A stretch of 64,000 nucleotides of DNA from Microcosmobacter sp040493455 (GTDB lineage Bacteria > Bacteroidota > Bacteroidia > Flavobacteriales > Flavobacteriaceae). Made by a program: the position numbers and the translations under genes. The notes under the pieces were generated by a model. The model saw only the letters and a program-made list of their open reading frames with translations. It searched no databases and was not told the DNA's origin. Location of the stretch: positions 109,538 through 173,537 of the forward strand of contig NZ_JANFDA010000007.1 in NCBI RefSeq assembly GCF_040493455.1, written 5' to 3'. Shown piece by piece: positions 1 to 9,594 of this stretch. Each line of letters begins with the position of its first letter. Positions within the stretch are counted from its first letter, which is position 1.

Positions 1-70
1 ACCCTCTTCTATTCTTTCTTAGAAGGTTTCTGTTATTCTTCAAAATAGCTCTCATTCCAGCACTATGCAT
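1..70 (-). CDS. Partial small hypothetical protein, cut by the window edge
   Basis: On the minus strand an ATG at 70 opens a frame that stays open to the window edge, 23 codons, beginning MHSAGMRAIL and rich in Lys, Arg and Asn. The gene upstream on the same strand (start 428) ends about 100 nt before it, so the two could be co-oriented neighbours. Only the N-terminus is visible and the stretch is short enough to be open by chance. No function can be assigned. Confidence 0.35.
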   Translation of the reverse strand, partial: MHSAGMRAILKNNRNLLRKNRRG

Positions 71-173
71 AACATTCAAATTAAAAGTTAGACAATACAC
101 TACCACCCAATAAGATCAAGCTTATTGATTACACTTATACTTTTTGAAGTAAAAGGAGTTCTAGATACCGTTT

Positions 174-428
174 CTAAAAAATTACGGCTAATGCAATTAC
201 GAACACAGACACTTTTAGGATAACATCTATACCTGGAGTAAATTGGTAACGTCTGCTTTTGATGCGTTGTCTAATTCCGAAAATGGATTGAGACGATTTC
301 TTGTTGAAGTTTTCCTTAACTACTTGCTTGTAGTTAGAGTTTAAAATACCTTCTGGTTTAATAACGTTTGATACCGATTTACGTTTAGGTAAAGGATCTA
401 AATCTGTTGCTGATAATACTAATTCCAT
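174..428 (-). CDS. Small hypothetical protein with C-terminal membrane segment
   Basis: This is an 84-aa protein I do not recognise. The first 67 residues are polar and basic (several Lys/Arg clusters, for example PKRK and RIKSRR). The last 17 or so residues are hydrophobic (DVILKVSVFVIALAVIF), which suggests a tail-anchored single-pass membrane protein. It starts with ATG at 428 and lies downstream of trkH on the same strand with a 163-nt gap, so it is probably a separate unit. Nothing in the sequence gives a biochemical role. Confidence 0.6.
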   Translation of the reverse strand: MELVLSATDLDPLPKRKSVSNVIKPEGILNSNYKQVVKENFNKKSSQSIFGIRQRIKSRRYQFTPGIDVILKVSVFVIALAVIF

Positions 429-591
429 GATTGGTTTTTTTTAATTGGTTACACAGATATGACGCATATAGCGCAAAAATGTTACAGCGATATTTGCACT
501 AAACCATTAAAAACCAAGGTATAAATTTCTGGGAAGGCTCATGGATTCTAAGAAATTTCAAAATTCAATATTTTGAAAAAAATCGTAAAAA

Positions 592-2085
592 TTATCTGTT
601 TTTCCAGAAGAAAGGTGTCAATAAAATAAGTACGGTAAACAATTCTAACCTACCTAAAAGCATCAAAAAAGCAGCCCATAATTTTCCTGCGTAAGGTAAC
701 GCTGCGTAATTATTCACTGGTCCAAAATCTCCTAAAGCAGGACCAACATTCCCTAAACTTGATGCTGATAAACCGATAGCCGATTCAAAATCTATTTGAA
801 ACATAGAAAACACCAATGCACCAACTATAAAGGAAAGCATATACAGAATGAAAAAACCTAGAACATTGAATACAATACCTCCAGAAATGGACTTTTGATT
901 ATAACGCACTGGCAATATAGCATTGGGATGCAACGCACGTTTGAATTCCAAGAATCCATTCTTTATCAATATAAGATGTCTAACCACCTTAACACCTCCA
1001 GATGTACTTCCAGAAGAACCTCCCAGGAACATCAACCCGAAGAAGAAGATTACCAAGAATGGCGTCCATGCCGTAAAATCTGCTGTTACAAAACCTGTAG
1101 TGGTTACTACGGCAAGCACTTGGAATAATCCGTGCCTTATAGAACTTTCTAGCTCTCCCCAAACCATCGGATGGTCTACAGTAGATGTCGAAGGATCGGT
1201 ATTGAAGTAAATAATCAGTGATGCTATTATCGTAAAGACAGCAATAAATTTGGCATATAATTTAAACTCTTCATCTCTCAGTACCTTCTGTACTTTTCCT
1301 TTGAACACAAAATAGCTCAATACAAAATTAGTCCCAGCTAAGAACATGAAAACAATAATGATATATTGAATTATAGGCTGTCCATTCCAGTGTGCTACAC
1401 TCGCATTTTTAGTAGAAAATCCTCCTGTAGATAGAGTACACATCGCATGATTAATAGCATCAAAGAAGGACATTCCAGCTACTTTCAGTAATATGGTTTC
1501 CGCAGCAGTATATCCAAAATAGATCAACCATAAACGCTTTGCAGTATCTGTTATTCTAGGATGCAACTTGTCTGCATTTGGCCCTGGAGCTTCTGCTGCA
1601 AACAACTGCATTCCTCCAATACCTAATAATGGTAAAATAGCAACTGCCAATACAATGATTCCCATACCACCAATCCAATGTGTGATACTTCTCCAAAACA
1701 GAACACCTTTCGGTAAGCTTTCAATATCACTAAGAATAGTAGCACCTGTCGTGGTATAACCAGACATGGTTTCAAAAAAAGCATTTGAAAAAACGGGTAT
1801 GGCTTCAGTAAGCATATAAGGAATGGTTCCAGACAGTGCCATAATAAGCCAGCCGAAGGTCACTACAATATACCCTTCGCGCTTGTTCATCTCCTTTCTA
1901 TGCTTTCTTGTAGCTACCATTACAAAAATACCAATGAGAAGCACCATTAAACCAGAAAGTACTAACTGCATCGTTACTCCATCTTGATAAATAAGGCTAA
2001 ACAATGCTGCAAATAGCATAAAGCCGCCGTTGAACAGCAAAAGCAATCCTAAAAAATGAAAGATAATTTTGTAGTTGAGTCTCAT
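592..2085 (-). CDS. trkH: TrkH family potassium uptake protein
   Basis: This is the membrane-spanning, K+-translocating subunit of the Trk uptake system. The protein is 497 aa, the usual family length, and hydrophobic throughout with the repeated membrane-pore-membrane organisation of Trk/Ktr channels. Selectivity-filter-like segments are visible (TTGATIL near residues 111-117, STGGFST near 220, TTTGF near 330 and the glycine-rich GGSSGSTSGGVKV near 356-368). It sits 3 nt downstream of trkA, so the two are co-transcribed and the transporter is made with its cytoplasmic gating ring. Assignment is confident; K+ versus Na+ dependence cannot be read from the sequence. Confidence 0.95.
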   Translation of the reverse strand: MRLNYKIIFHFLGLLLLFNGGFMLFAALFSLIYQDGVTMQLVLSGLMVLLIGIFVMVATRKHRKEMNKREGYIVVTFGWLIMALSGTIPYMLTEAIPVFSNAFFETMSGYTTTGATILSDIESLPKGVLFWRSITHWIGGMGIIVLAVAILPLLGIGGMQLFAAEAPGPNADKLHPRITDTAKRLWLIYFGYTAAETILLKVAGMSFFDAINHAMCTLSTGGFSTKNASVAHWNGQPIIQYIIIVFMFLAGTNFVLSYFVFKGKVQKVLRDEEFKLYAKFIAVFTIIASLIIYFNTDPSTSTVDHPMVWGELESSIRHGLFQVLAVVTTTGFVTADFTAWTPFLVIFFFGLMFLGGSSGSTSGGVKVVRHLILIKNGFLEFKRALHPNAILPVRYNQKSISGGIVFNVLGFFILYMLSFIVGALVFSMFQIDFESAIGLSASSLGNVGPALGDFGPVNNYAALPYAGKLWAAFLMLLGRLELFTVLILLTPFFWKNR

Positions 2086-2088
2086 CGA

Positions 2089-3438
2089 TTAGTAAAAATA
2101 CTTTTCTACTTCTGAAATAGATCTAGGTAAGCAACATACCACTACGCGATCTCCTACTTCAATCTTAAAGCTTCCAAGAGGAATCAATCCTTCTTCGTCT
2201 CGGATAACACCTCCAATAATCGCCGACCTTGGGAATTTTATATCCTTAATCATCTTGTTGGCTATAGATGACGTATTGATAACTTCAAACTCGAGTAACT
2301 CGGCGTTCATGTTGTTCAACTTAGTCATGGCTACAACCTTTCCGCGTCTCACATACCTAAAAATATTATTAGCCGCTAATAGTTTCTTATTAATTAAGGT
2401 ATCGATACCTATAGATTCTGAAAGCTGGTAATAGTCCATATTTTCAACCAATGCTATAGTTTTTCTAACGCCTTTAGATTTTGCAACTAAGCAAGACATT
2501 ATATTCGTTTCAGAATTTCCGGTAACTGAGATAAAAGCGTCCATGTTCTTTATGCTTTCTTCTTCAAGTAACTCAGCATTGCGACCATCTCCATGAATCA
2601 CTAAAGCATTTGGCAAATCGTCTGCGAGGTCGAAGGCTATATCTTTGTTACTCTCAATAAGCTTCACATTGAACTTACCTTTACACAAGTCTTTTGCAGT
2701 TTTGAGACCTATCTTACTACCACCAAGAATCATTACATTCTTAATCTCACTCTTAACGGTTCCCGATAGTTCCAGCAATTCATCATCACCTCCTTTTGAA
2801 GTGATAAATACTACCTTATCTCCTTCCTTAAACTGAGTGTCTCCTCTAGGAATTATGGTATACTGAGTCCCAAATCGCTGTATTGCAATAGGAATAAAAT
2901 GCAGCTCTGGAAAAATCTCGGCTGCTTCTTTTACAGTCTTGTCTACGAAAGATGCCGTACGAGAAAGCTTTAAACTAAGCATGGTTAACGCACCTTCTTC
3001 AAACTCGTAACTTTCATTAAACCCATACTGATTAAGTAGTAATTCAATTTCTGAAGCCGCTAAAGATTCGGGCGAAATCAATTCATCAATTCCAAACTTG
3101 GAAAATCCAACCGCATCTTTGTGCTCAATAAACTCAGTATTAGCGATTCTAGCAACAGTACGTTTAGCACCCAATTGCTTTGCAAGAACGCAAGCCGTAA
3201 TATTCGTAGTCTCAGAAGAGGTAACCGCAATAAACAATTCAGTATCCTGAATTCGTGCTTCCTCTAAAAGTGATAAAGAGGTGGTATCACCTCTCATTAC
3301 TTTAATATCTAAATGGTCGTTTGCATAGCTTAGACTATGCTTATTGGTATCTATTAGCGTTATTTCCTGGGATTCAAAAGACAGTAACTTTGCCAAATGA
3401 AACCCCACCTCTCCAGCACCAGCTATAATGATTTTCAT
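2089..3438 (-). CDS. trkA: Trk system potassium transporter TrkA
   Basis: This is the peripheral NAD(H)-binding regulator of the TrkH channel, 449 aa. It has the full-length duplicated TrkA architecture: a first RCK-N Rossmann domain beginning MKIIIAGAGEVGFHLAKLL, an RCK-C domain around residues 140-220, a second Rossmann domain beginning VMILGGSKIGLKTAKDL near 233, and a second RCK-C at about 370-449. An acidic residue at the end of each second beta strand (for example LIDTNKHS) fits nucleotide binding. It is the first gene of the trkA-trkH operon; a TATATTTG -7 element lies about 45 nt upstream. Confidence 0.95.
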   Translation of the reverse strand: MKIIIAGAGEVGFHLAKLLSFESQEITLIDTNKHSLSYANDHLDIKVMRGDTTSLSLLEEARIQDTELFIAVTSSETTNITACVLAKQLGAKRTVARIANTEFIEHKDAVGFSKFGIDELISPESLAASEIELLLNQYGFNESYEFEEGALTMLSLKLSRTASFVDKTVKEAAEIFPELHFIPIAIQRFGTQYTIIPRGDTQFKEGDKVVFITSKGGDDELLELSGTVKSEIKNVMILGGSKIGLKTAKDLCKGKFNVKLIESNKDIAFDLADDLPNALVIHGDGRNAELLEEESIKNMDAFISVTGNSETNIMSCLVAKSKGVRKTIALVENMDYYQLSESIGIDTLINKKLLAANNIFRYVRRGKVVAMTKLNNMNAELLEFEVINTSSIANKMIKDIKFPRSAIIGGVIRDEEGLIPLGSFKIEVGDRVVVCCLPRSISEVEKYFY

Positions 3439-3482
3439 CTAAAAAAATTTGCGCTTTGCAATAAACAAAGCGGAAAAACAGG

Positions 3483-3490
3483 CAAATATA
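3483..3490 (-). promoter_or_regulatory. Putative -7 element for trkA-trkH
   Basis: Read on the minus strand this is TATATTTG, a match to the Bacteroidota primary-sigma -7 consensus TAnnTTTG, 45 nt upstream of the trkA ATG. No TTG is seen at the expected -33 spacing, so the call rests on the -7 element alone. Confidence 0.4.
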
Positions 3491-3570
3491 GCACATTTTC
3501 GGCTCTTAGAGTGCGTTTCCCCTTTGCTTAAAATTGCATTGGCAAATTACTTATTGCAGAAGCAATATCC

Positions 3571-3578
3571 TATATTTG
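3571..3578 (+). promoter_or_regulatory. Putative -7 element for ubiE-porT
   Basis: TATATTTG matches the TAnnTTTG consensus exactly and lies 13 nt upstream of the ubiE ATG, implying a very short leader. A TTG at 3554-3556 is only 14 nt upstream, shorter than the usual spacing, so the -33 box is uncertain. It is divergent from the trkA promoter. Confidence 0.45.
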
Positions 3579-3591
3579 TCAAAAATTTTGA

Positions 3592-4332
3592 ATGTCCTCA
3601 AAAGTAAAGCCTTATAAAGACAGTGACTTGAATAAAAAACAACAAGTTGCTCAAATGTTTGATAATATTTCAAAGGAATACGATGGATTAAATCGTGTTA
3701 TTTCTTTTGGAATAGATGTGAAATGGCGAAAAAAAGTTGTTGATATTGTCTCAGCAACCAATCCAGAAACCATATTAGATATTGCCACTGGAACTGGAGA
3801 TTTGGCTATAAACTTATCTAAATCTGCTGCAAATTCTATCGTTGGTCTCGACATTAGTGAAGGAATGTTAGAGGTCGGTCGCGAGAAAATAGAAAAGCAA
3901 AACCTGCAAGACACTATTCAAATGATTATTGGAGATTCTGAAAACCTCCCTTTTGAAGATAATAGCTTTGATGCCATTACTGTAGCTTTTGGAATTCGCA
4001 ACTTTGAAAACCTAGAAAAAGGGCTTTCAGAAATACTTCGAGTACTTAAACCTAATGGTATTTTTGTGATTTTGGAAACTTCAAATCCTACGAAAACGCC
4101 TTTCAAACAGGGATATAACTTTTACACCAAATATATTTTGCCTAATATTGGCAAACTGTTTTCTAAGGACAAGAGTGCTTATAAATATTTAGGTGATTCT
4201 GCCTCAGTATTCCCTTTTGGTGAAGCTTTGAACAATATTTTGCGCCAAATTGGGTTTATAGATGTCGAAGATATGCCGCAAACATTTGGTGTGGCAAGTA
4301 TTTATAAAGCGTCAAAAGCCCTTAATGCTTAA
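3592..4332 (+). CDS. ubiE: Demethylmenaquinone methyltransferase (UbiE/MenG)
   Basis: A SAM-dependent C-methyltransferase that converts demethylmenaquinone to menaquinone. Bacteroidota generally use menaquinone, so the MenG role is the relevant one. The 246-aa protein shows the family motifs: motif I DIATGTGDLAI near residues 63-73, the acidic-loop LDISEGMLE near 85, and the UbiE signature FDAITVAFGIRNFEN near 125-139. It overlaps the start region of porT, whose ATG lies 8 nt after the ubiE stop, so the two are likely one operon, an arrangement commonly seen in flavobacteria. Confidence 0.95.
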   Translation: MSSKVKPYKDSDLNKKQQVAQMFDNISKEYDGLNRVISFGIDVKWRKKVVDIVSATNPETILDIATGTGDLAINLSKSAANSIVGLDISEGMLEVGREKIEKQNLQDTIQMIIGDSENLPFEDNSFDAITVAFGIRNFENLEKGLSEILRVLKPNGIFVILETSNPTKTPFKQGYNFYTKYILPNIGKLFSKDKSAYKYLGDSASVFPFGEALNNILRQIGFIDVEDMPQTFGVASIYKASKALNA

Positions 4333-4339
4333 GATATCA

Positions 4340-5053
4340 ATGAAGAAACTACTTATCATATTAGCGCTGCTCATTGCTGGACAAACAGCTTCTGCACAAC
4401 TATTTAGTAAAGAGCGTATTAAAAACAATGAAAACTTTGACAAAAAACGTTGGTCATGGGGATTTTTCCTTGGTTTTAATAGTTATGATTATAAGTTTCA
4501 GTACGAGCAGGATTTGGAAGATATCCTTACAGAAACCACTCTTGGTTTTAATGTTGGGCTTATTTCCAATCTACGTATTAATGATCATTTAGATCTTCGC
4601 TTTGAGCCTGGACTTTACATTACGCAAAGAAACCTTGTATATGATGAGTCTTATTTTCAAGGTTTAGAGTTTAATGACTCTGATTTACTAAGAGAGGTTA
4701 AAGCAACGTATATACACTTCCCGCTTCTTTTGAAGGTTTCTACGAAACGATTAAATAACTTCAAACCATTTATCGTTGGTGGTGTATCGACTGCTTTGAA
4801 TTTATCGAGTAACGAAAAAAACCCAGATGATAATAGTGCTGGCGAGTTTAGATCTAAACGTAACATGTATTTCTACGAATTAGGTTTTGGTGTAGATTTT
4901 TATTTGTTCTGGTTTAAGTTCACGCCTTCAATACGAGGTGTTTTCGCATTTAATGATGAAATCGTTAGAGATGTGGATCCAAATAGTCCATGGACTGGCA
5001 ATGTCAACAGAATGAAGACACGAGGTATTTTTATCAACTTTACCTTTCAGTAG
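4340..5053 (+). CDS. porT: Type IX secretion outer membrane protein PorT
   Basis: PorT is an outer-membrane beta-barrel protein needed for type IX secretion, the route used by the three large CTD proteins at 40325-51308. With the ATG at 4340 the protein is 237 aa and begins with a clean signal peptide (MKKLLIILALLIAG...TASAQ). Upstream in-frame starts (4262, 4325) would put basic residues overlapping ubiE before the signal peptide and are rejected. The mature part is rich in alternating aromatic strands, as expected of a small porin-like barrel (outer membrane protein beta-barrel family), ending in an aromatic residue pattern (INFTFQ). It overlaps the convergent methylase gene by 14 nt. Confidence 0.85.
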   Translation: MKKLLIILALLIAGQTASAQLFSKERIKNNENFDKKRWSWGFFLGFNSYDYKFQYEQDLEDILTETTLGFNVGLISNLRINDHLDLRFEPGLYITQRNLVYDESYFQGLEFNDSDLLREVKATYIHFPLLLKVSTKRLNNFKPFIVGGVSTALNLSSNEKNPDDNSAGEFRSKRNMYFYELGFGVDFYLFWFKFTPSIRGVFAFNDEIVRDVDPNSPWTGNVNRMKTRGIFINFTFQ

Positions 5054-5768
5054 ATCCTCTTTTAAATTCACTCAAAATTATTGCTGTAGCTGTAGCTACA
5101 TTTAGACTTTCGGTAGCTTTTAGTGTTCCAAATCTGGGAATTGCTATTCGCTCATCAATTATCTTTTCTAAGGTTCCTGAAATTCCGTTCGCTTCATTTC
5201 CTAACACAATAATCCCACTCTTTGGTAATTGTTTTTGATAAACATTCTCACCATCCATAAAGGTTCCAAAAGAGGTGATACTATGCTCATCAATAAAAGC
5301 TTCGAGATCGAGATAAGAGACATTAACACGAGTTAAAGATCCCATAGTAGACTGTACCACTTTTGAGTTGTAACAATCAACTGCTTCCAGATTACAAACT
5401 AGTTCTGGTATTCCAAACCAATCGCAAAGCCTGATGATTGTCCCTAGATTCCCTGGGTCTCTAACATTATCTAAAGCAACTATTAAACCATCTAATTTTA
5501 CAGGCTTAGGTTCAGGAATTTCGAATATGGCTAAAGCAGTATTTGGTGATTTTAAGCTGCTTATTTTTTTAAGATCAGTCTCCGAAATTAATGTGTAGTT
5601 TTCAGTATCAAAGATGGCTTTGGTTGTGTATAAATGATGTAAGGTATAGTCTGAATTCAAAAACTCGGTAATCCCTTTTATACCTTCAACCGTAAATAAA
5701 CGATGCTGAGTCCTATATTTTTTCAGCGCTAAACTTTTAATTAATTTTAGCTGATTCTTTGATAACAT
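5040..5768 (-). CDS. TrmH (SpoU) family RNA 2'-O-methyltransferase
   Basis: A SAM-dependent RNA ribose methyltransferase of the SPOUT superfamily, 242 aa. An N-terminal substrate-binding domain (residues 1-85 or so, starting KNQLKLIKSLALKKYR) precedes the knotted catalytic domain with motif 1 DNVRDPGNLGTIIRLCDWFG near 112-131, motif 2 IVLGNEANGIS near 188, and motif 3 IPRFGTLKATESLNVATA near 212-229. The RNA target (23S rRNA or tRNA) cannot be decided from sequence. Convergent with porT (14-nt overlap) and divergent from tamL. Confidence 0.92.
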   Translation of the reverse strand: MLSKNQLKLIKSLALKKYRTQHRLFTVEGIKGITEFLNSDYTLHHLYTTKAIFDTENYTLISETDLKKISSLKSPNTALAIFEIPEPKPVKLDGLIVALDNVRDPGNLGTIIRLCDWFGIPELVCNLEAVDCYNSKVVQSTMGSLTRVNVSYLDLEAFIDEHSITSFGTFMDGENVYQKQLPKSGIIVLGNEANGISGTLEKIIDERIAIPRFGTLKATESLNVATATAIILSEFKRGSTER

Positions 5769-5868
5769 TAAAATGTCTTTACTTTTGTTGTATAGTACAA
5801 AGTAAACCTTTTTGGACTAATTTTTGTTATACTTTAGAATCTTGTGCTTTTGCTTTAGTTTGATGTAA

Positions 5869-8418
5869 TTGTTACCTATATATTTGAAACATAACTCTGT
5901 TTACATACTCGCACTTACAATTATAGTTGTGTTCTCTAGTTCTTGTAATCCAATAAAACGAATTAAGGCTGATGAACATTTACTTACTGAAAACAAAGTT
6001 ACTGTTGACGGGAAAAAGGAAAACTCCGAAACCATAAACAATATCCTTGTACAGAAACCTAATTCTAAGATTCCATTATTAGGAGTTCCTGTTCGTCTCA
6101 ATGTATACAATCTAGCGAGACCGAATATTGATTCTATTCTCAATGCCAAAATACTAAGCGACACCCTGAAAGTAAGACGTAAGACAAGGCTATTGTCAAA
6201 AAAACAGTTAGACGCGTATCTACGATCTCGTAAAAAATTCAATGCTTGGCTAAAACGTACTGGCGAAGCTCCTGTAGTTGTTGATGAAGAAAAAACTAAA
6301 AAATCGGCAAATCAGCTAAGGCGATATTTCTTTAAAAAAGGTTGGTTTGATGCTAAGGCAGATTATAGCATCAATTTACAGGATAACCAACGTGCTACAA
6401 TAGATTATTCTGTAGACCGTGGCACACCATATATGCTAGATTCCATAACCAAAACGATAGCTTCACCTGTTATTGATTCGTTATATAATTCTATTGAAGC
6501 ACAGTCTTTATTAAAAACTGGCGAGCAATTCGAAGAAGATAATTATACCAAAGAGCGTGAGCGTATCAACGAACATATGCGAAACTCGGGAATCTATCAT
6601 TTTGCGCAGGACTATGTAACCTTTGAAATCGACACGATTGGAACTGATAAAAAAGTAAACACAAAACTTAATATTGCAGATCGCTCTATTAGATATGGTG
6701 ATTCTACTAATAGAGTCCCATTCAAACCCTATACGATTAAGGATGTAAACATCTTCACCGATTATCGTTTCGAAAATCGAAACAATGCGATAACTGATAG
6801 TACCACGTACGACAATTACAACTTGTACAGCTATGACAAATTGAAGTATAGACCAAATGCCCTGACTGATGCTATATTTATTGAAAAAGGGAGTCTATTC
6901 AGAGATATTGATAGAACGAGAACGTATAAGTCGTTGAGTCAGTTACAAACATTTAGATATCCTGAAATTAGATACGTAGAGAATGAAGAAGATTCAACAC
7001 TAACCGCTAACATCTTTTTATCTCCAAAGAAGAAATATGATTTAGGATTCGAATTCAACATCTCTCAAAGTAATATTCAAACTGTCGGATTCTCTGGAAG
7101 TATTGGACTGATTACCAGGAATATTTTTAGAGGTGCTGAAACTCTGGACATTTCTGGAATATATACTATTGGTGCTTCAAAAGATGGTGGCGAATCGGAT
7201 GATCCCTTCTTCGATATCAATGAGCTTGGTGCAACAGCTAAGTTAACGATACCACGTATGTTCTTCCCGTTTAATACGGAAAAGATCATTCCTAAGTTTA
7301 TGTCACCAAGTACAAGAATTAATCTAGCTGCTACAAGTCAAAGAAATATTGGTCTAGACAAGCAAACGTTCTCTGGATCGATTAGTTACAATTGGTTTCC
7401 TTCAGAAAAAGTTACCAATACATTAGATCTCTTTAATGTTCAATATGTAAAAAATCTAAATACGAGCAATTATTTCAATGTCTATAACAATTCATTTAAT
7501 CGACTTGTAGATATTGCCAGAGATCTAGACTATATTCCGGAGGATGAAACATTGAGCATTCCTGATGGTGCAGATATGTTTATCAATGATGTTCTCGACC
7601 CAAACACAACTCTCAATCCTACTACTGATGATATAGTTGCTGTAACGAGTATCAATCAACGAAAAGATAGACTGACGGAAGACAACCTTATTTTCGCTTC
7701 GAGCTTTAACTATGTCAAAGATCGAAAAGAAAGCATCTTTGATAATGACTATTCTACATTCAAATTCAGATTAGAGTTTGCGGGAAATCTGTTATCGAAC
7801 ATTGCTAATGTTTTCAACTTAGATAAAAACGCTGATGATCGTTACAAGATTTTTGGTGTTGCCTTTTCTCAGTATGCTAAAGGTGAAGTAGATTATATTA
7901 AATATTGGGATCTGGGACGAAACAGTGTGTTCGCATTGCGAAGTTATTTTGGTATTGCGATTCCTTATGGCAACTCGGATAACATTCCGTTTGCAAAAAG
8001 TTTCTTTGGAGGTGGACCAAACGATAACAGAGCCTGGACAGCTTATAACTTAGGTCCTGGAAGCTCAGTAAATGCGAATGAATTTAATGAAGCAAACCTC
8101 AAGATTCATCTTAGTGCTGAGCAGCGTTTCAATATTTTTGGAAGCCTTAAAGGTGCTTTATTTGTCGATGCAGGAAACATTTGGAATGTTTTAGATGATG
8201 TTGAAGATGAAGCAGCAACGTTTAGTGGTTTCAACTCGCTTCAAGATATTGCCATTGGGTCTGGTTTTGGATTGAGGTACGATTTCAGGTTTTTTATAGT
8301 ACGTTTCGATATCGGTTTCAAGACCTACGATCCGTCCTACGAATTGGGCAATCGCTGGCTCAACGATTACAATTTCAGAAATGCCGTTTATAATATCGGT
8401 ATCAACTATCCTTTCTAG
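5869..8418 (+). CDS. tamL: Translocation and assembly module lipoprotein TamL (BamA/TamA family)
   Basis: An Omp85-family outer membrane assembly protein of 849 aa. In Bacteroidota this TamA relative is a lipoprotein, and here the N-terminus has a hydrophobic segment followed by FSSSC with Cys26 as the lipidation site. Residues of about 40-400 form POTRA-like repeats, and the C-terminal half is the 16-strand barrel, closing with FRNAVYNIGINYPF. A glycine-rich FFGGGPNDNRAW segment near residue 705 resembles the conserved (V/I)RG-type L6 loop region. No ATG exists in a suitable place: the frame opens with TTG at 5869 (a second TTG at 5884 would still give a full signal). It probably works with a TamB-like partner not in this window. 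Confidence 0.9.
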   Translation: MLPIYLKHNSVYILALTIIVVFSSSCNPIKRIKADEHLLTENKVTVDGKKENSETINNILVQKPNSKIPLLGVPVRLNVYNLARPNIDSILNAKILSDTLKVRRKTRLLSKKQLDAYLRSRKKFNAWLKRTGEAPVVVDEEKTKKSANQLRRYFFKKGWFDAKADYSINLQDNQRATIDYSVDRGTPYMLDSITKTIASPVIDSLYNSIEAQSLLKTGEQFEEDNYTKERERINEHMRNSGIYHFAQDYVTFEIDTIGTDKKVNTKLNIADRSIRYGDSTNRVPFKPYTIKDVNIFTDYRFENRNNAITDSTTYDNYNLYSYDKLKYRPNALTDAIFIEKGSLFRDIDRTRTYKSLSQLQTFRYPEIRYVENEEDSTLTANIFLSPKKKYDLGFEFNISQSNIQTVGFSGSIGLITRNIFRGAETLDISGIYTIGASKDGGESDDPFFDINELGATAKLTIPRMFFPFNTEKIIPKFMSPSTRINLAATSQRNIGLDKQTFSGSISYNWFPSEKVTNTLDLFNVQYVKNLNTSNYFNVYNNSFNRLVDIARDLDYIPEDETLSIPDGADMFINDVLDPNTTLNPTTDDIVAVTSINQRKDRLTEDNLIFASSFNYVKDRKESIFDNDYSTFKFRLEFAGNLLSNIANVFNLDKNADDRYKIFGVAFSQYAKGEVDYIKYWDLGRNSVFALRSYFGIAIPYGNSDNIPFAKSFFGGGPNDNRAWTAYNLGPGSSVNANEFNEANLKIHLSAEQRFNIFGSLKGALFVDAGNIWNVLDDVEDEAATFSGFNSLQDIAIGSGFGLRYDFRFFIVRFDIGFKTYDPSYELGNRWLNDYNFRNAVYNIGINYPF

Positions 8419-8486
8419 CAAAACATGCTAACATTTGTTAGCTATATTTCTTTCAAAAGGATCTATTTTTCCTTATGAAAAAACCT

Positions 8487-8494
8487 TATTTTTG
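8487..8494 (+). promoter_or_regulatory. Putative -7 element for fbaA
   Basis: TATTTTTG fits TAnnTTTG and lies 32 nt upstream of the fbaA ATG. The -33 region is T-rich but lacks a clear TTG. A strong promoter is expected for a glycolytic gene. Confidence 0.4.
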
Positions 8495-8526
8495 AACCCT
8501 CTAAATTCATACTAAAACCAAACAAA

Positions 8527-9594
8527 ATGAGTCACAATATAAAACCAGGTGTAGCTACAGGTAGAGAGGTTCAGGAAATCTTCAAATTGGCTAAAGAAAA
8601 AGGATTTGCACTTCCAGCAGTAAACGTTGTTGGATCTAACTCTATCAATGGTGTGCTAGAGACTGCAAAAGCTTTGAATGCACCTGTTATCGTTCAGTTT
8701 TCTAATGGTGGTGCACAGTTCAATGCTGGTAAAGGACTAAGTAATGAAGATCAAAAAGCTGCTATTGCAGGTTCTGTTGCAGGAGCAAAACATGTTCACC
8801 TTATGGCAGAAGCTTATGGTGTTCCTGTGATATTGCATACAGATCACTGTGCGAAAAAATTACTGCCTTGGATTGACGGTTTATTGGATGCTAGTGAGCA
8901 ACATTTTAAAGAAACTGGTAAGCCACTTTATAGCTCTCACATGATCGATCTTTCTGAAGAGCCAATAGAGGAGAATATTGAAATCTGCAAGCAGTACTTA
9001 GAGCGCATGAGCAAAATGGGCATGACTCTAGAGATAGAATTAGGTATTACTGGTGGTGAAGAAGATGGTGTAGATAATACAGACGTTGACGATTCAAAAT
9101 TATATACACAACCAGAAGAAGTTGCCTATGCTTACGAAGAGTTAAGTAAGGTTAGTGATCAATTTACTGTAGCTGCTGCTTTTGGTAATGTTCACGGTGT
9201 ATACAAGCCAGGAAATGTAAAGCTGACACCAAAGATTTTGAAGAACTCACAAGAGTACATTTCTGAAAAATATAATGTAGGTCACAACCATATCGATTTT
9301 GTATTCCACGGTGGTTCTGGTTCTACACTTGAAGAAATCAGAGAAGCTATTGGATATGGTGTAATTAAGATGAATATCGATACCGATATGCAGTATGCAT
9401 TTATGAGTGGTGTTAGAGATTACTTCAATGACAAATCGGAATATCTTAAGTCTCAAATCGGAAATCCTGATGGTGACGACGTACCAAATAAAAAGTACTA
9501 CGACCCAAGAAAATGGTTGCGTGAAGCAGAGAATGCATTCATTGAAAGACTCAAAAAAGCATTTGAGGATTTAAATAATGTAAATACTTTATAA
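8527..9594 (+). CDS. fbaA: Class II fructose-bisphosphate aldolase
   Basis: Zinc-dependent aldolase that cleaves or forms fructose 1,6-bisphosphate in glycolysis and gluconeogenesis. It is 355 aa, the length of the E. coli FbaA type. Metal and phosphate-binding motifs are visible: VILHTDHCAKK near residues 105-115 (catalytic Asp and zinc His), FGNVHGVYKPGNVKL near 222-236 and FVFHGGSGS near 260-268, followed by NIDTDMQYA near 285. It is transcribed towards accD, 38 nt downstream. Assignment is firm. Confidence 0.97.
   Translation: MSHNIKPGVATGREVQEIFKLAKEKGFALPAVNVVGSNSINGVLETAKALNAPVIVQFSNGGAQFNAGKGLSNEDQKAAIAGSVAGAKHVHLMAEAYGVPVILHTDHCAKKLLPWIDGLLDASEQHFKETGKPLYSSHMIDLSEEPIEENIEICKQYLERMSKMGMTLEIELGITGGEEDGVDNTDVDDSKLYTQPEEVAYAYEELSKVSDQFTVAAAFGNVHGVYKPGNVKLTPKILKNSQEYISEKYNVGHNHIDFVFHGGSGSTLEEIREAIGYGVIKMNIDTDMQYAFMSGVRDYFNDKSEYLKSQIGNPDGDDVPNKKYYDPRKWLREAENAFIERLKKAFEDLNNVNTL

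Noticed and set aside
895..1210. Two plus-strand frames inside trkH
   Set aside because: Antisense to a conserved 497-aa transporter; no start context or homology.
4262..4339. Upstream start for porT
   Set aside because: It overlaps the ubiE end and adds basic residues before a clear signal peptide at 4340.
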